64,000 nucleotides of DNA from Stichopus chloronotus (lineage: Eukaryota > Echinodermata > Holothuroidea > Aspidochirotida > Stichopodidae). The number at the start of each line of letters is the position of its first letter. Positions within the stretch are counted from its first letter, which is position 1. Location: assembly GCA_021234535.1 (NCBI GenBank), contig CM037850.1, forward strand, positions 3,286,001-3,350,000, written 5' to 3'. Under the pieces are notes generated by a model. The model was not told the origin of the DNA, made no database searches, and worked only from the letters and a program-made list of their open reading frames with translations. Both the position numbers and the translations under genes were made by a program. Of the stretch, positions 34,740 through 45,400 are shown in pieces.

Positions 34740-37340
34740 GTGTAAGGACGTGCCTCCATATCCCCGTCCCTTTGGATATGTGCCTGTTTTGTAATAAAAG
34801 CTGTAAGATTAGATATATATGGCACCCACAGCTACTTAGGGTCAGTAGGCTGTTTTTTAGTGTACCTACGAGGCTTTATGATCGCAAATGAAGCTCTCAT
34901 TTGTTACCTACAAATATATTGATGTTCGCTTCTTTTCAAGATAGTTGGTATGAACCCCCTACGCTTGTTTGGATCCTCATGGATATGATTGGGCAAGAAG
35001 TAAACCAAGGTGTAATTCGCACCAACTAACTATCGATGGACAAGACAGTAGTATAAGGTTTTTCTCAGTTTTTTAATATGTGTATGATGTTTGCGTTCGC
35101 GATGTGACACAGTTGGCAATGTCTCCCGAGGGTTTAGAGAATATCAACTTCACAACATTTATAATGAGAAAGCTTGGGTAATGTTTGATTAACTCTTCTC
35201 TTCATTTCCATATATATCTCCTTACCCCGTTTGACGTCACAGCTGCCATGGTGCCACGTACTGAATCGTTATTTTTAGGACGATGGCATTAACCAGAAAA
35301 GTTTGTCATGTAGAGTTCGACCAGGGAGACGAAATTCACCTTCCTATAATCCGACACAGAGCAAGAACACATACGGCTAATTGCGTGTAGTCTGGAAACA
35401 CCTGCTAACTTGGATATTTCAATTAAAGAGATTGTACTACCAGTCCCTAATGAAATGCTGCCCTCTTTTAATGGCAAATTTTTCATGAGCTATCTCATCC
35501 CTTTAGTAATGAATTCTCAGCATAAAGTGTTTAGAACGACCAACTGCTATCGATCGCAGAAATAGATTCATAATACATTGATTCACATTTCGTTCATATG
35601 GCAATGACGTAACGATAATCTAGCAGTAACTATAGGTTAATACATTGCCTGTCAAAGAGGAAGACTGAATTTTATTTGTAGGCCTATATTTACGAATGCT
35701 CAATTAATTTCTCAAAATTCAATTTACGTCAAAGTTCAATAAAAGTAAAATGTCGGCTTGTTTTGTCTAGTTTCGGTTTGATTTTTTTTTGTTTTTGTCA
35801 TTTTTGTTATTACTCTGAGAGTGGTCAATCCCTTTAAGGCTTCTCATCCACAACATTCATGTGCGGTATACCACAGCAGGTAACGTTTTCATCGTAATCA
35901 CAGCAACGATATTCTCCCCTCACCTGTTGTTGCCAAGAAATGTACTTAAAGTAATATTGGGTCTTCAAAGTTCACCAATATGGCATACGAAACTTTAATC
36001 CTTGTTGAACCCGGACTCATCTTCATAGACATTTGCAAAGGCTTCACTGCCTCAAAACATCTACAAGATGAGTTACGAAAGAGGCATGTTTGAAAAATTG
36101 GGTAAACTTAGTCATACTTGAGCAACAAATAACTGAATTTCTATCCTATGAGAAACTTATTTCTAGCGTTCATACAGAGACCGTTGCGACAACGGGTTAT
36201 TTGACTCCATTTTGCCTCCAACCGTTGCCAGAGCATTGTACGTACATCCTTGTACGGTTAGTCAAACGGTGATGCATGATCTGAACTTATTAACTGAAAA
36301 ACAAACAACTGCGATTTTATTCGTAATTATGTCTCACAAAGGATCAATAAATATTTCAAAGAGTCATTGAGTGGTTGGAAAAGGAAGACTAGGGTGATAA
36401 GGCAGTCGGATTGGGACAATAATGTTAGACTTCACATGTGAGACTTTACTTTATTTGGGACTAATGAAACTTAAATCATAGTTCTCAGTGTGTAACTTGA
36501 GAATGCACTGGTATAAATTTCCATACTATGGGGTTGACATCGCTGGAAGACGGGTCGACTTGGGTTGAGGAAGGCGTTCTGAGGAGTTCATCGCACTTCT
36601 CATAAAACTGAAAATCCTCATAAGCCCCACCATGTTCTTATTGGAAAACATTACTTCATAGGTATGCAAATAGGGCTGGAGTTAGCACAGGTTACGCTGT
36701 TTTTCGTTTTTTTTTTCCCCCCCTTTTGTAAACCCCCAAGCTGGTTTGCAATTACAAACCAACCATGACTCCAGGAATGTCCCTTATGAATAACACACAC
36801 AGTAGAAATCTATGTCGTTTACCTTTACAAATTAAGAGGAAGTGGACTGGAATTTAGTTTTACTCTTGACATGGCTGGGGGTGCAATATTGTGTAAATTG
36901 GAAACATACTTTCTGAAAACAAGAATCTTCAAATGTAGGTAGGTGCTTATTTATAGTTAAATATCCAAAACACAAGGGATATGCTGCGACAATGCTTCAC
37001 TTTGAGAAATTGCGCATTAGTAGGCCTGTGACAGAGTAGAGGCAAGATACACTTGAAGAGAAGAACATAATACATTACCAGTGAAGGGCATTAAAAAGTG
37101 GTACTTAGGGTTGCGACATGAAAAACTAAACACGAATTGTTACTTGCAAACTGGATAATTCTTAGGGTAACTCCAACCAACTTAATCTGTTTCCCCAACC
37201 CATGAACGCAGACAATTTTAAACCCTCAGCAACAGTGACGGACAGAGAAAGTGGTATACTTGGTGCATGATCCCAGCCTTGGAAAGACGTTTTCCATTCG
37301 ACACTAAGATAAACAAGATTCTATTTGAAGGTAATATTTA
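34740..37340. other. Intergenic, no gene recognised
   Basis: Besides the MITE-like copy at about 35946-36165 it has a perfect CRE palindrome TGACGTCA at 35232-35239. No ORF has protein-like composition. Confidence 0.4.
35946..36165. mobile_element. Second, partial copy of the MITE-like family found at 54844-55196
   Basis: The 44 bases at 36120-36163 match 55035-55078 with only a few differences (shared core ACAAATAACTGAATTTCTAT). Upstream blocks also align: AAGGCTTCACTGCCTCAAA here against AAAGCTTCATCTCCTCAAA, and GATGAGTTACGAAAGA against GATGAGTAACGGAAGA. The left end TTAAAGTAATATTGGG resembles the intact copy's inverted-repeat end TTAAAGGGAATAGGGC. The right terminal repeat is not found, so this copy is truncated or diverged. 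Confidence 0.6.
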
Positions 37341-37347
37341 TGAGAAA

Positions 37348-37602
37348 TCAGATGTAGGACTGTGACAGAAAAAAAATCAACTGAAGGGCCTTCTGAAAGT
37401 TATAAATTTTAGGAACTTTTTGAAGTTCTCTTCTGGTTTTCTTCAGATTGGCTCTCAACTTATCTAATTTGACATGCGGTATATGTATACCTGTGTTGAT
37501 TCTGATTTGGGGGGCTTTAGTAGCTCCAGTTTCCCCCTGAAGTTTCTTCATTTTGATAAAAGTTGTCTCTTCAGCATTCGAACCTTTTCCTTCTATCCAT
37601 CT
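37348..37602 (-). CDS. Unassigned coding-like open frame
   Basis: The frame is open from just after a stop at 37603-37605 to TGA/TAA-type termination at 37348. It reads through WIEGKGSNAEETTFIKMKKL and later KLDKLRANLKKTRREL, with a charged, helix-like composition unlike random AT-rich DNA. An acceptor-like site (pyrimidine tract ending GAAG, near 37606) and a donor-like ACAG/GTATAC (near 37494) flank the first half. I do not recognise the protein. It could be an exon of an unseen minus-strand gene, a transposon remnant or chance. Confidence 0.15.
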   Translation of the reverse strand, partial: RWIEGKGSNAEETTFIKMKKLQGETGATKAPQIRINTGIHIPHVKLDKLRANLKKTRRELQKVPKIYNFQKALQLIFFLSQSYI

Positions 37603-37609
37603 TCAACCG

Positions 37610-39320
37610 AAAAGAAAGGGAAGTTGAGACTCTGAAGTTACCACACAAAAGACGAATAATTGAAAACGGAACAGTGAAGGAGAATTTTATGATTACAGAC
37701 TAGTTGAAATGAAAGGTTAGGGAATATTACACTTTTATTACAAGTAATGAGTGCAAAAGCCCTCGTAAGTGTGATATGTCACCCTATCATGAAAAAAAAA
37801 ATGTAAATGATATAAATGAATTATCATACACTCCGTCACTAAGGTGTTTCAGATGTTTACACACAAGCACATACTTAAGTTGTATTAATTTCTGTCACCA
37901 GAAATAAAAAAAAAATCGTATAGCATTCGGAGAGTCTCATATAGATTCTGAACATCTTTATCTTTTCTTCCTTATCACTGAATCTGGAGGTCCTTAGAAT
38001 TGGTAGGCCTAAGTATTATCTAACAAATTCACCTTTCCCTTATCATCACTTCATGATTCCCTGTCAATACTCATAGCTAAAGTAGGTAGCCTGTACACTG
38101 GACAAGGCCTACGTTACTGACGCACCAACCTTAAGGTGTACCAAATTCATTACCATTAAAAGAATTAACGTTAGTCTGCATTTAACACCTAGCTAGTAAT
38201 GTTCATCTGACCTATAGTAGACGTAACGTTGTAGGTACGGTGGGCGTAAGTAACCCGATGAAAGAAGAAAGACTTTCCCTCAAAAGTGTAGGATTGTTAG
38301 TCGGTCAGTCGGTCATTCTGTTCGCCGTTTAAAAGAAAAAGTGTAACAATTGGATATAAAACTACGACCATAACACAGCTCCGATTACACATGCTTTGCC
38401 TATCGACATGACAACTAGCTCAAGAATACCAAAACATTGAATTGATACACTTGAACTACTTTACCAGATCGACCTTTAATTAAACGTGTGGATCATCACA
38501 GAATGAGGTTTAAAAAAAAAACTGACCTAAGACGATGAGGGTTTTGCGACAAGTTGAACCTCACTTAAAAAATGAAGACGGGAGGTTGGAGGGACTCTTG
38601 TATGTGATACTTTTGTGTTGCCTGGATGTGCCCTGTTTTACGAAGGAAAGGGCCTCATGCAGATAACTTCTGATCAGCTTAATGATTATTTCAGTGTAAG
38701 GACAGTCCAAATTAACCTGAGATATTAATCGCGAAAAAAAAAAAAAAAACTATTGTCATCATTTGCCGTGAAATGATGGGGATATTTATAACCATATTTA
38801 ACTAAAAACGACTTAATGAGCTAAAGGTCGGAGGGAATTAAATGGGCATGAGCAGATTTTTTGGAGGGGGCATTAGATACTCTGTCCCCACCTGTCCACG
38901 AGTGGAGAATGTCCACCTGTTCCCACGACGCCCATACCGCATATTTTAACAAAATGCAAGTTGAGGTATCATCTCAGATATGCGCTCTTAACTCAGGTAC
39001 GTAGACCTAGTGTTCCTTTAGACCTATATAGACACAAACCTTATTGGGTTAGTCGGTTTACATTATTGCAAATAAGTTCATTAATGTTTATCTGCAAGGT
39101 TACAAATGAGCTTTAATCAAACAACATTTTCTGTGCAAGCTAGGGAGAGGCATAACATACACACTTATGAACATTATCCATGGGGTGTCAAAAAAAGGAA
39201 AAAAGTTAAAAGTTAAAAAAAGTCTCTTTCCCATTTCTAGGGTGCTCTGTGATGACAGACTTTGCCGTTGACTGTGGCCGATTATTGCATGTTTTATCAC
39301 ATTTCTGTTAAGACAGAGAT
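37610..39320. other. Non-coding stretch with A-rich runs
   Basis: Poly(A) runs near 37790, 37905 and 38735. No ORF, RNA gene or repeat family was recognised. It would hold the 5' part of the candidate gene at 39321 if that gene has further exons. Confidence 0.35.
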
Positions 39321-40322
39321 ATGTGCTTTTCTGAAAAATGGAAAGTGCAACAAGTTACTTTAAATGTTTGTAACAACTACTTTACATTTCCGAAGCGTGA
39401 GGCTGAGGAGGATAAGGCACACACCGCTGTAATGACAGCGACTGAGAAAACTGATCAATTAGGAATTCCATTTTGCCCTAACGACTTATCTGCCTGTGCA
39501 TCCTGTTATAAATTGCCTAGTGAGGACGCTAAAGCTACCTTGGGGATTTCCCCGAAGGTAAGGTTGAAGTTAGCGAACAATTAGGCCACGTGTTCGTTCA
39601 ATCATCAATAATTGCGATTGTGCGAATGATTCAAATGAACGGCTCACGATTTATTTTGAAAACAACTATTCCAGAATGTTAGGACCAATCAATTCATCGT
39701 TTTCATCTCTTTGTAAAAGAACGTTAGGGATCGGCCAATCACAGCGATGCCTCAGTTATAACATCTTTGTGTTGATCTGAAGTTGCTGAAGTTAGAAATC
39801 TGAAATGTTAATATGTTTGCCCTGAACTATAGGAAGAACACTTCGAAGGCAAATGACTGCGCGAGTACAGCGAGTTGCTAATGTCAGCTCCATGCTCCAG
39901 CATGCATGTATAGGCCATTATCTGTGCAAAGAGTGATCTTACTACAGATAGTTATATCGGTGTCCCCATTCCTTTCAAATTTTCTTTTGCTTACGTGAAT
40001 ATATCCCCAGGAACTTTCCTACTTAATTACTAAGTTATGATTTTATTACTATTTTTTTATCTTTTGCTTTGTAAACTATCCATTTTTATACCATATCTAT
40101 ATAGGTCACATTCAGAACGACAATGTGCACCGTTTTGAAGACATATTGGTGTGATATTTCTCCGGTTCTCTCCCCTTTTGCCAGAGCAAAACCAAAATCG
40201 AAAATTCATTATCTGGCTTAGCCTGGTTTGTCACAGAGGAAAAAAATCATCCGGGCCCGGCGATGAAGTATACTTCCAATTCCAACACCAGGGAAACCAA
40301 GCCGTACTTCACGCCGCAATGA
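39321..40322 (+). CDS. Candidate two-exon small protein gene, unknown function
   Basis: The first exon candidate runs from ATG at 39321 (in-frame TAA at 39309) to AAG at 39557, followed by a strong GTAAGG donor. The second starts at 40185 after a strong pyrimidine-rich acceptor (TTCTCTCCCCTTTTGCCAG) and continues in the same phase for 45 codons to TGA at 40320-40322. Joined, they encode 124 residues. The second half has normal protein composition: EAEEDKAHTA, then CPNDLSACASCYKLPSEDAK, then across the junction GISPK/SKTKIEN, and EEKNHPGPAMKYTSNS to the end TKPYFTPQ. It has no signal peptide or membrane helix; four cysteines lie in the middle. An alternative first boundary is an acceptor-like site at 39395 (codon CGT at 39396), which would make this the end of a longer gene. 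AATAAA follows at 40658-40663. I do not recognise a family. Confidence 0.4.
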
Positions 40323-40657
40323 CACACGAAATTTGCGCAAATGTTACATGAAAATACGAATTATGCATGGAAATGTTTCAGAATTTCTTATCCAAATTTT
40401 TAGAAAGTCTCTAATTTTAACAAATTTCCCTATTTTGGGAGGAAGGGTCCTTTCACTTAACCAGTACTTACTCCAATATGGGTGTTTCACTTTGGGACAA
40501 AGATTGCAGGCAAGTATTTGGATCATAAATTGCTTTTCCAGCTTATGATACTCAAATTCAAAATTCGGGTACGATGCAAACTTGAAATCTTAAAGGACAC
40601 TGATAGACCTTATATGATATGTGACGGAAGGGAATTGCAGAATTTCTGATTTAAATC

Positions 40658-40663
40658 AATAAA
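40658..40663 (+). terminator. Possible poly(A) signal for the candidate gene ending at 40322
   Basis: AATAAA lies 336 bases after the TGA. A second one occurs near 40812. It is meaningful only if the candidate gene is real. Confidence 0.3.
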
Positions 40664-40951
40664 AATCTCCTTTGATGGTTATTGACTGGGACTTGTATGA
40701 ATAGAGAAAAGATAAGACGAAAAAATCGTATTGTAAATCGATTCAAAACTTTTCAGCTCTTTTTTAATTAAGGGTGTTTTATAAGTAGTTGGATCACCAA
40801 AGAAATGGAAAATAAACTGTTGTAGCACTTGTGTATCAAACAGCATAACGACAACCGTAGTCCTCTCTGACGATTTTGTCAGTATATTTTTTATATCCCA
40901 TCAACAAAGCAAAGAAACAACGATAAAAGAGAAATAAAGAATCTTACCAAC

Positions 40952-41188
40952 TCACAACATGGTCAACTGCATGCTGAGTTGCTGACCTTCCTCTTCTGAT
41001 ACTTGCACTTGGCAAAAGTCAAGGTTAAATAAAAGAATGAAAAATGATTTGTAATGCAGCGCATTCTTTTCTGTACTGTCAATCTTTCGTCCATCGTTTG
41101 TCAGTGTGTATGACCTCTCCCTGTAGCTGACAGAAAACCCCAGAATGGAATCTGAGCAAAACAGCTCCGACGAGGATTGAGTATCCAT
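40952..41188 (-). CDS. Candidate first exon of an unidentified minus-strand gene
   Basis: A 78-codon frame starts at an ATG in good context (G at -3 and G at +4) and reads MDTQSSSELFCSDSILGFSV, then a charged stretch TNDGRKIDSTEKNAL. Two possible donors are AAG/GTCAGC inside the frame (near 40980) and a consensus G/GTAAGA just beyond the stop (near 40947). The upstream side faces the CpG-containing region before the AKR gene. I do not recognise the protein and found no certain second exon. Confidence 0.2.
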   Translation of the reverse strand: MDTQSSSELFCSDSILGFSVSYRERSYTLTNDGRKIDSTEKNALHYKSFFILLFNLDFCQVQVSEEEGQQLSMQLTML

Positions 41189-41189
41189 G

Positions 41190-41700
41190 ACCTACCCGTA
41201 ACCACTGTTCCTTCAAAGCGTGAAGTTGGCCTTGGTTTTAATTGGTTACCCAAGCAAGTCCGTGTTTGTGGGAACACGTTGTTCGTTTTTCGTTCCGACC
41301 ACTGATCTCTTTACTGAGAGCGCTAATCGAGACAGTGGTTGTTATCGGTCGCTAGCTTCCAATCTGACAACTTGCACTTGATTATCGTTATACAGCAGGT
41401 GCAGTGCCATTTGTACTAGACGTGTAAGCGTAACTTACAGGTTCTAACGTTAGACATAAGACGACCGTACCAAAGAGCTCTGTCCAGGCTTGGTCCCACA
41501 GAACAAAATTGCCTGCTTGCGGCGGAACTGAAGTGATAACCTAGCAGTGGTCAGTATTTACTATTTGACTTATTTTGTAACCAAGTCATCCATTCCCCTG
41601 TTCATGGTGATTCATCAGCATTTTGATGGTAGTCTTTACTGTAGTGAAACACTGAACCGCAACAGCATGGCAGCTCCCTGCAGATGTAACCAGGGCAGCG
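41190..41700. promoter_or_regulatory. Possible divergent promoter / 5' region of the AKR gene
   Basis: This stretch has ordinary to raised CpG content (GAGAGCGCTAATCGAGACAG, TATCGGTCGCTAGC, CTTGCGGCGGAAC) directly before the CpG-poor AKR gene body. It lies between a minus-strand candidate start at 41188 and the plus-strand AKR gene, whose coding exon is preceded by a splice acceptor at 42381, so a 5' exon must lie upstream. No TATA box is clear. Confidence 0.3.
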
Positions 41701-42381
41701 GCAACTTCCTTGGCCTACTCCCAAGGCTAGCCTAGGCCTTGCCCTGGACCCCCACAAGGGGGCCCACCCTCTGACCCTGCCAGGGCCCTAAGGCAGATCC
41801 CGGACCCCACACTGATTTTCTCACACGCTTCACATGCTCATTATAGGGCTACACAAATGTCAGCGGGAAATCAGTACATTTTCTATCATGTTCGCGGGAA
41901 ATTTAGCAAGGTTTTCCAACCCTGGTGTACTACATACAGTACCAACCATGCATGCAATGGTGCTGGGTCCTGGATGCAAGTTTTCCCCCAGAGACGCAAA
42001 TTCCTCCAACTGCATGCGTCGGAGCGATGCAACTTTACAATCATGGCTATCTTGCTTCAGAGATTGCTGTTTTTGTCCTCATCCAATGGACACAAGTCAA
42101 CATTAAGCCTCATTCACCGAACCCTCCACCCCCGTCCACCATTTGAAGAATGAAGGGAATGGTCATCTATGGTCAACACTGAGGTTTGCTCAAACCAAAC
42201 TAAGAAACATCCTACCATTGAAGTGTTAATTGATTCCATATATACTATGACATTCGTGTAGCACTGTACCACTTACTGTAGTTTACAAAATTGAATTTAA
42301 CTGTGAGTTCTTTTTTTTAAACCCTCTGTACAGTATTTCTTACAGACTGACTAGAGGATGAACTGTTTCTTATTTTCACAG
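41701..42381. other. GC-rich patch and probable AKR 5' intron
   Basis: 41700-41810 is unusually GC-rich for the window, with GCCCTGG and CCAGGGC words in inverted orientation. ORFs in all three plus frames up to 42153 reflect a local lack of stop codons and have no protein-like sequence. The stretch ends at a clear acceptor (TTTCTTATTTTCACAG, ending 42381). Confidence 0.4.
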
Positions 42382-42436
42382 TTACCGAAGATAATCTTCC
42401 AGAGCAGGAGGTGGTCATCACTGAGTACAGAGGAGG

Positions 42437-45400
42437 ATGGCTACAGATAAAAATACGTACACTTTCCTGTCAGATCACACCAGGATTCCAAATATTGGAC
42501 TTGGAACATGGAAGGTAGTGACATTTTCATCGATTCCTAAAATCGGACTCGGGTGACTTTGTCCTATACATGTACCTGTCAGACTGTTCCGTACCTGTAC
42601 TGTACCAGACTAAAATGTTAAGTGTAGAGTGTCATTAACACTGGCATTTCCAGTGTTACCGTACAGTACATTAAATGTGTGTGTGGGGGGATTTTCACAA
42701 GTGTACTATGTAGATCTATCCTCCTACACCTACTCATGAATAGGAATACCAATTTTCCTGTAGAAAAAGAAAAAATAATCTATTTTGAACTACAGTGCAG
42801 TGTTTGCTGTGTAAAACTCGACAATCTGACACAATGTGCTCACACTGCTGTTGTATTGTTTTTCACGTTTGTAAGAAGCCCGTAGTAATTTGGGGATCCA
42901 GAAAGTAAAATACTGTGTAGCTACTGTACTTGGGGTAACCTGTAAAAACTCTAATGGATAAGATATGGATATCCACTTAGCTCTAAATAAACTGGATTAA
43001 TTGATTGGCACCTCTTACCCCTAAAGCAATCAGTTTCTCCCAAAGCTACCAGAAGTGTACAGTACATTAGTTTTAGCTGTTAATTTTCTTCGTCGATAGA
43101 ACGACAAAAGCCAACACTGTACTACAAGTAGTGGGGTGATTTCATCTACTTCTTCAGTTTGCATCACTTCTACAGTACTTCAGTATTTATCGCTTCTACA
43201 TCATTTTACGTCACTACTCTTCCATTTTACATCGCTACTACGTTTTATTTTGCTATCACTTAAAATCACCCTTCTACTGATCCCCATTGCATGTCCTCTT
43301 GGTATTTCAGAGACATCAGTGGCAGCCATGTTGGTCCACCCAAAACACTTCTGTAGTTTTTGGTGGCATCACAGCAAAGAGCTCTGTTCCACCAATCCAA
43401 TTAATTTAGAGATCAGTAATGTGAAAAAATGACTCTTGGCCATTCAATTAGTGAAGGACATACAACAAGACCGTGAAACCTGCAGTTTGAAACAAGAAAA
43501 CTCATAGCAACTAACTGTTCGATATGAGGAATGCAACAATTTTTGTTTGATTACCTGTTAAACACATTTAAGTCCCTGTAACTTATCTATTTTATTTTCT
43601 ATTGTATTATGAATGTTAATGTGAGCAAAAGCGATGTAAAAATAAAAAATTGCATCAAATCATTTTTTTGTCTTTGTCCACAATTGAACATTAACATCAG
43701 TCCGCCAAAGGTGATGTCAAGAACGCTGTGCTGGCTGCAATAGATGCTGGATATCGTCACCTGGACTGTGCGTTGATCTATGGCAATGAAGGAGAGATTG
43801 GTGAGGCCTTGAAGGAAAAGATTAAGGATGGAACCATTGACAGGGATGATATTTATATCACTACAAAGGTCAGTAGTTTTTCATGAAAAAGTTGCACGCG
43901 GAATACACGATCACAAAAATGTGGTAGATGCACTAGCCACGATCACACATAGCTAAAATCAAAGAATTATTCATGAGTCTCAAAATTGAGGTAATTGTTG
44001 ATGTAGCATCATTTAAAACTGTTAAGTTCAGTACCTCAGATTACTGTACTCTGTACAGTGCATGCACTGCAATTCTGAAACATGTGTTGTGCAGACTGAT
44101 GAAAGTTACCACACACACACAATCTGAGCAATCTTAATTTAGTGCTGTAGAAATACACTACAGAAATCACACAGAATCATTCAACCAAACACAATTTTTA
44201 TTTTTTTTTTATAGGGGGAGGGACTTGCCTCATGTGGCCATCAACAACATGCTTACTGTAGCAGTTCGTGTTCTTCTCTTAACCTATTTTTTATTAAAGA
44301 TCCTTGATGAGTTGCATTAAAGACAGGGTGTAGTAATCACCAGCTGTTGCAATGCAGTTACCGTACATGAAGATACCTAGTAATTTTATTCGTTAATGCA
44401 CTGGCCCTGAATTAGACCTGCCCACCAGACCTTGAAGTGTTTGCACAGGGTGCCTGACTGAGGATATAAGGTTCTGCCTCTGAAATCCTACCAGAATCCA
44501 AAGTTTCACTCGCATACACCAGTTTCACTACTGTACATGTGACAAAATTCTGAGTATGTGTGCCCAACTAAGAACACCTCATTGTGATACCTGTGGACAA
44601 GTTTATACGATTACCATACATAGCAAGGTGTCATATTATGACTTTACAGCAAACTCACAGCCTCAACGGAGGTTGTATTTGTGAGCGCCGAACGACTAGG
44701 GATTGCGGAATTCGAACTTGTTGCAAATACTTGTACCTTGTAATACAGCATGTGCAAGCATTTGCATTACCACACAGTTTTGTTAGTATTTAGAATTTTT
44801 GCATTGTAATTGTAACTTACTCTTATTGCATGTACTTTGCTGGACTTACAGTATCGATAGCCACAGCACAAGTACTATCCTTTCTAAATTAGCAAGCTTC
44901 CTGTTGCCTTTAATCAAGTGTGATCAGTATTTATTATTCCCGACATTCTGCAGATAGATGTAAGGACAAAAGTGGTTAAGAAATAAGTTCCTGTCGAAAC
45001 ATCAACATCGCAGATTCTTAATTTCCTTTGAAAGAAAGGTCATATTTTAGGTCTTATTATCATATTATATCCTGTGAATGATGAACTGAATGGAAACTGT
45101 TCGTATTTTAGGTAAAAAAAAGAAAGAAAAGGGACAGTTCACTACAGTATGCCTCGGGGAATTTCTGCTATACAGCTCTCAGTAGTGTAAACTACAGTAG
45201 TGTTGACTATTGGCAAATAGTTATGAAATCACAGCGATCAATAATTCAGCTGTGATTGTTCCACCATAAATGCTTTATATTGTAGCTTGTTCGGAAAGTG
45301 ACAGGGATTATGTCTGCTTAACATCACAAACAGTGATTAATTCTTAACCATGGGTATGGATTATGGGGGGACACACCCTTCTCACTTTTTCTATGAGGGG

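Noticed and set aside
41834..42153. Three overlapping plus-strand ORFs before the AKR gene
   Set aside because: Openings in all three frames show a local lack of stops in a GC-richer patch; none has recognisable sequence and a real acceptor follows at 42381.
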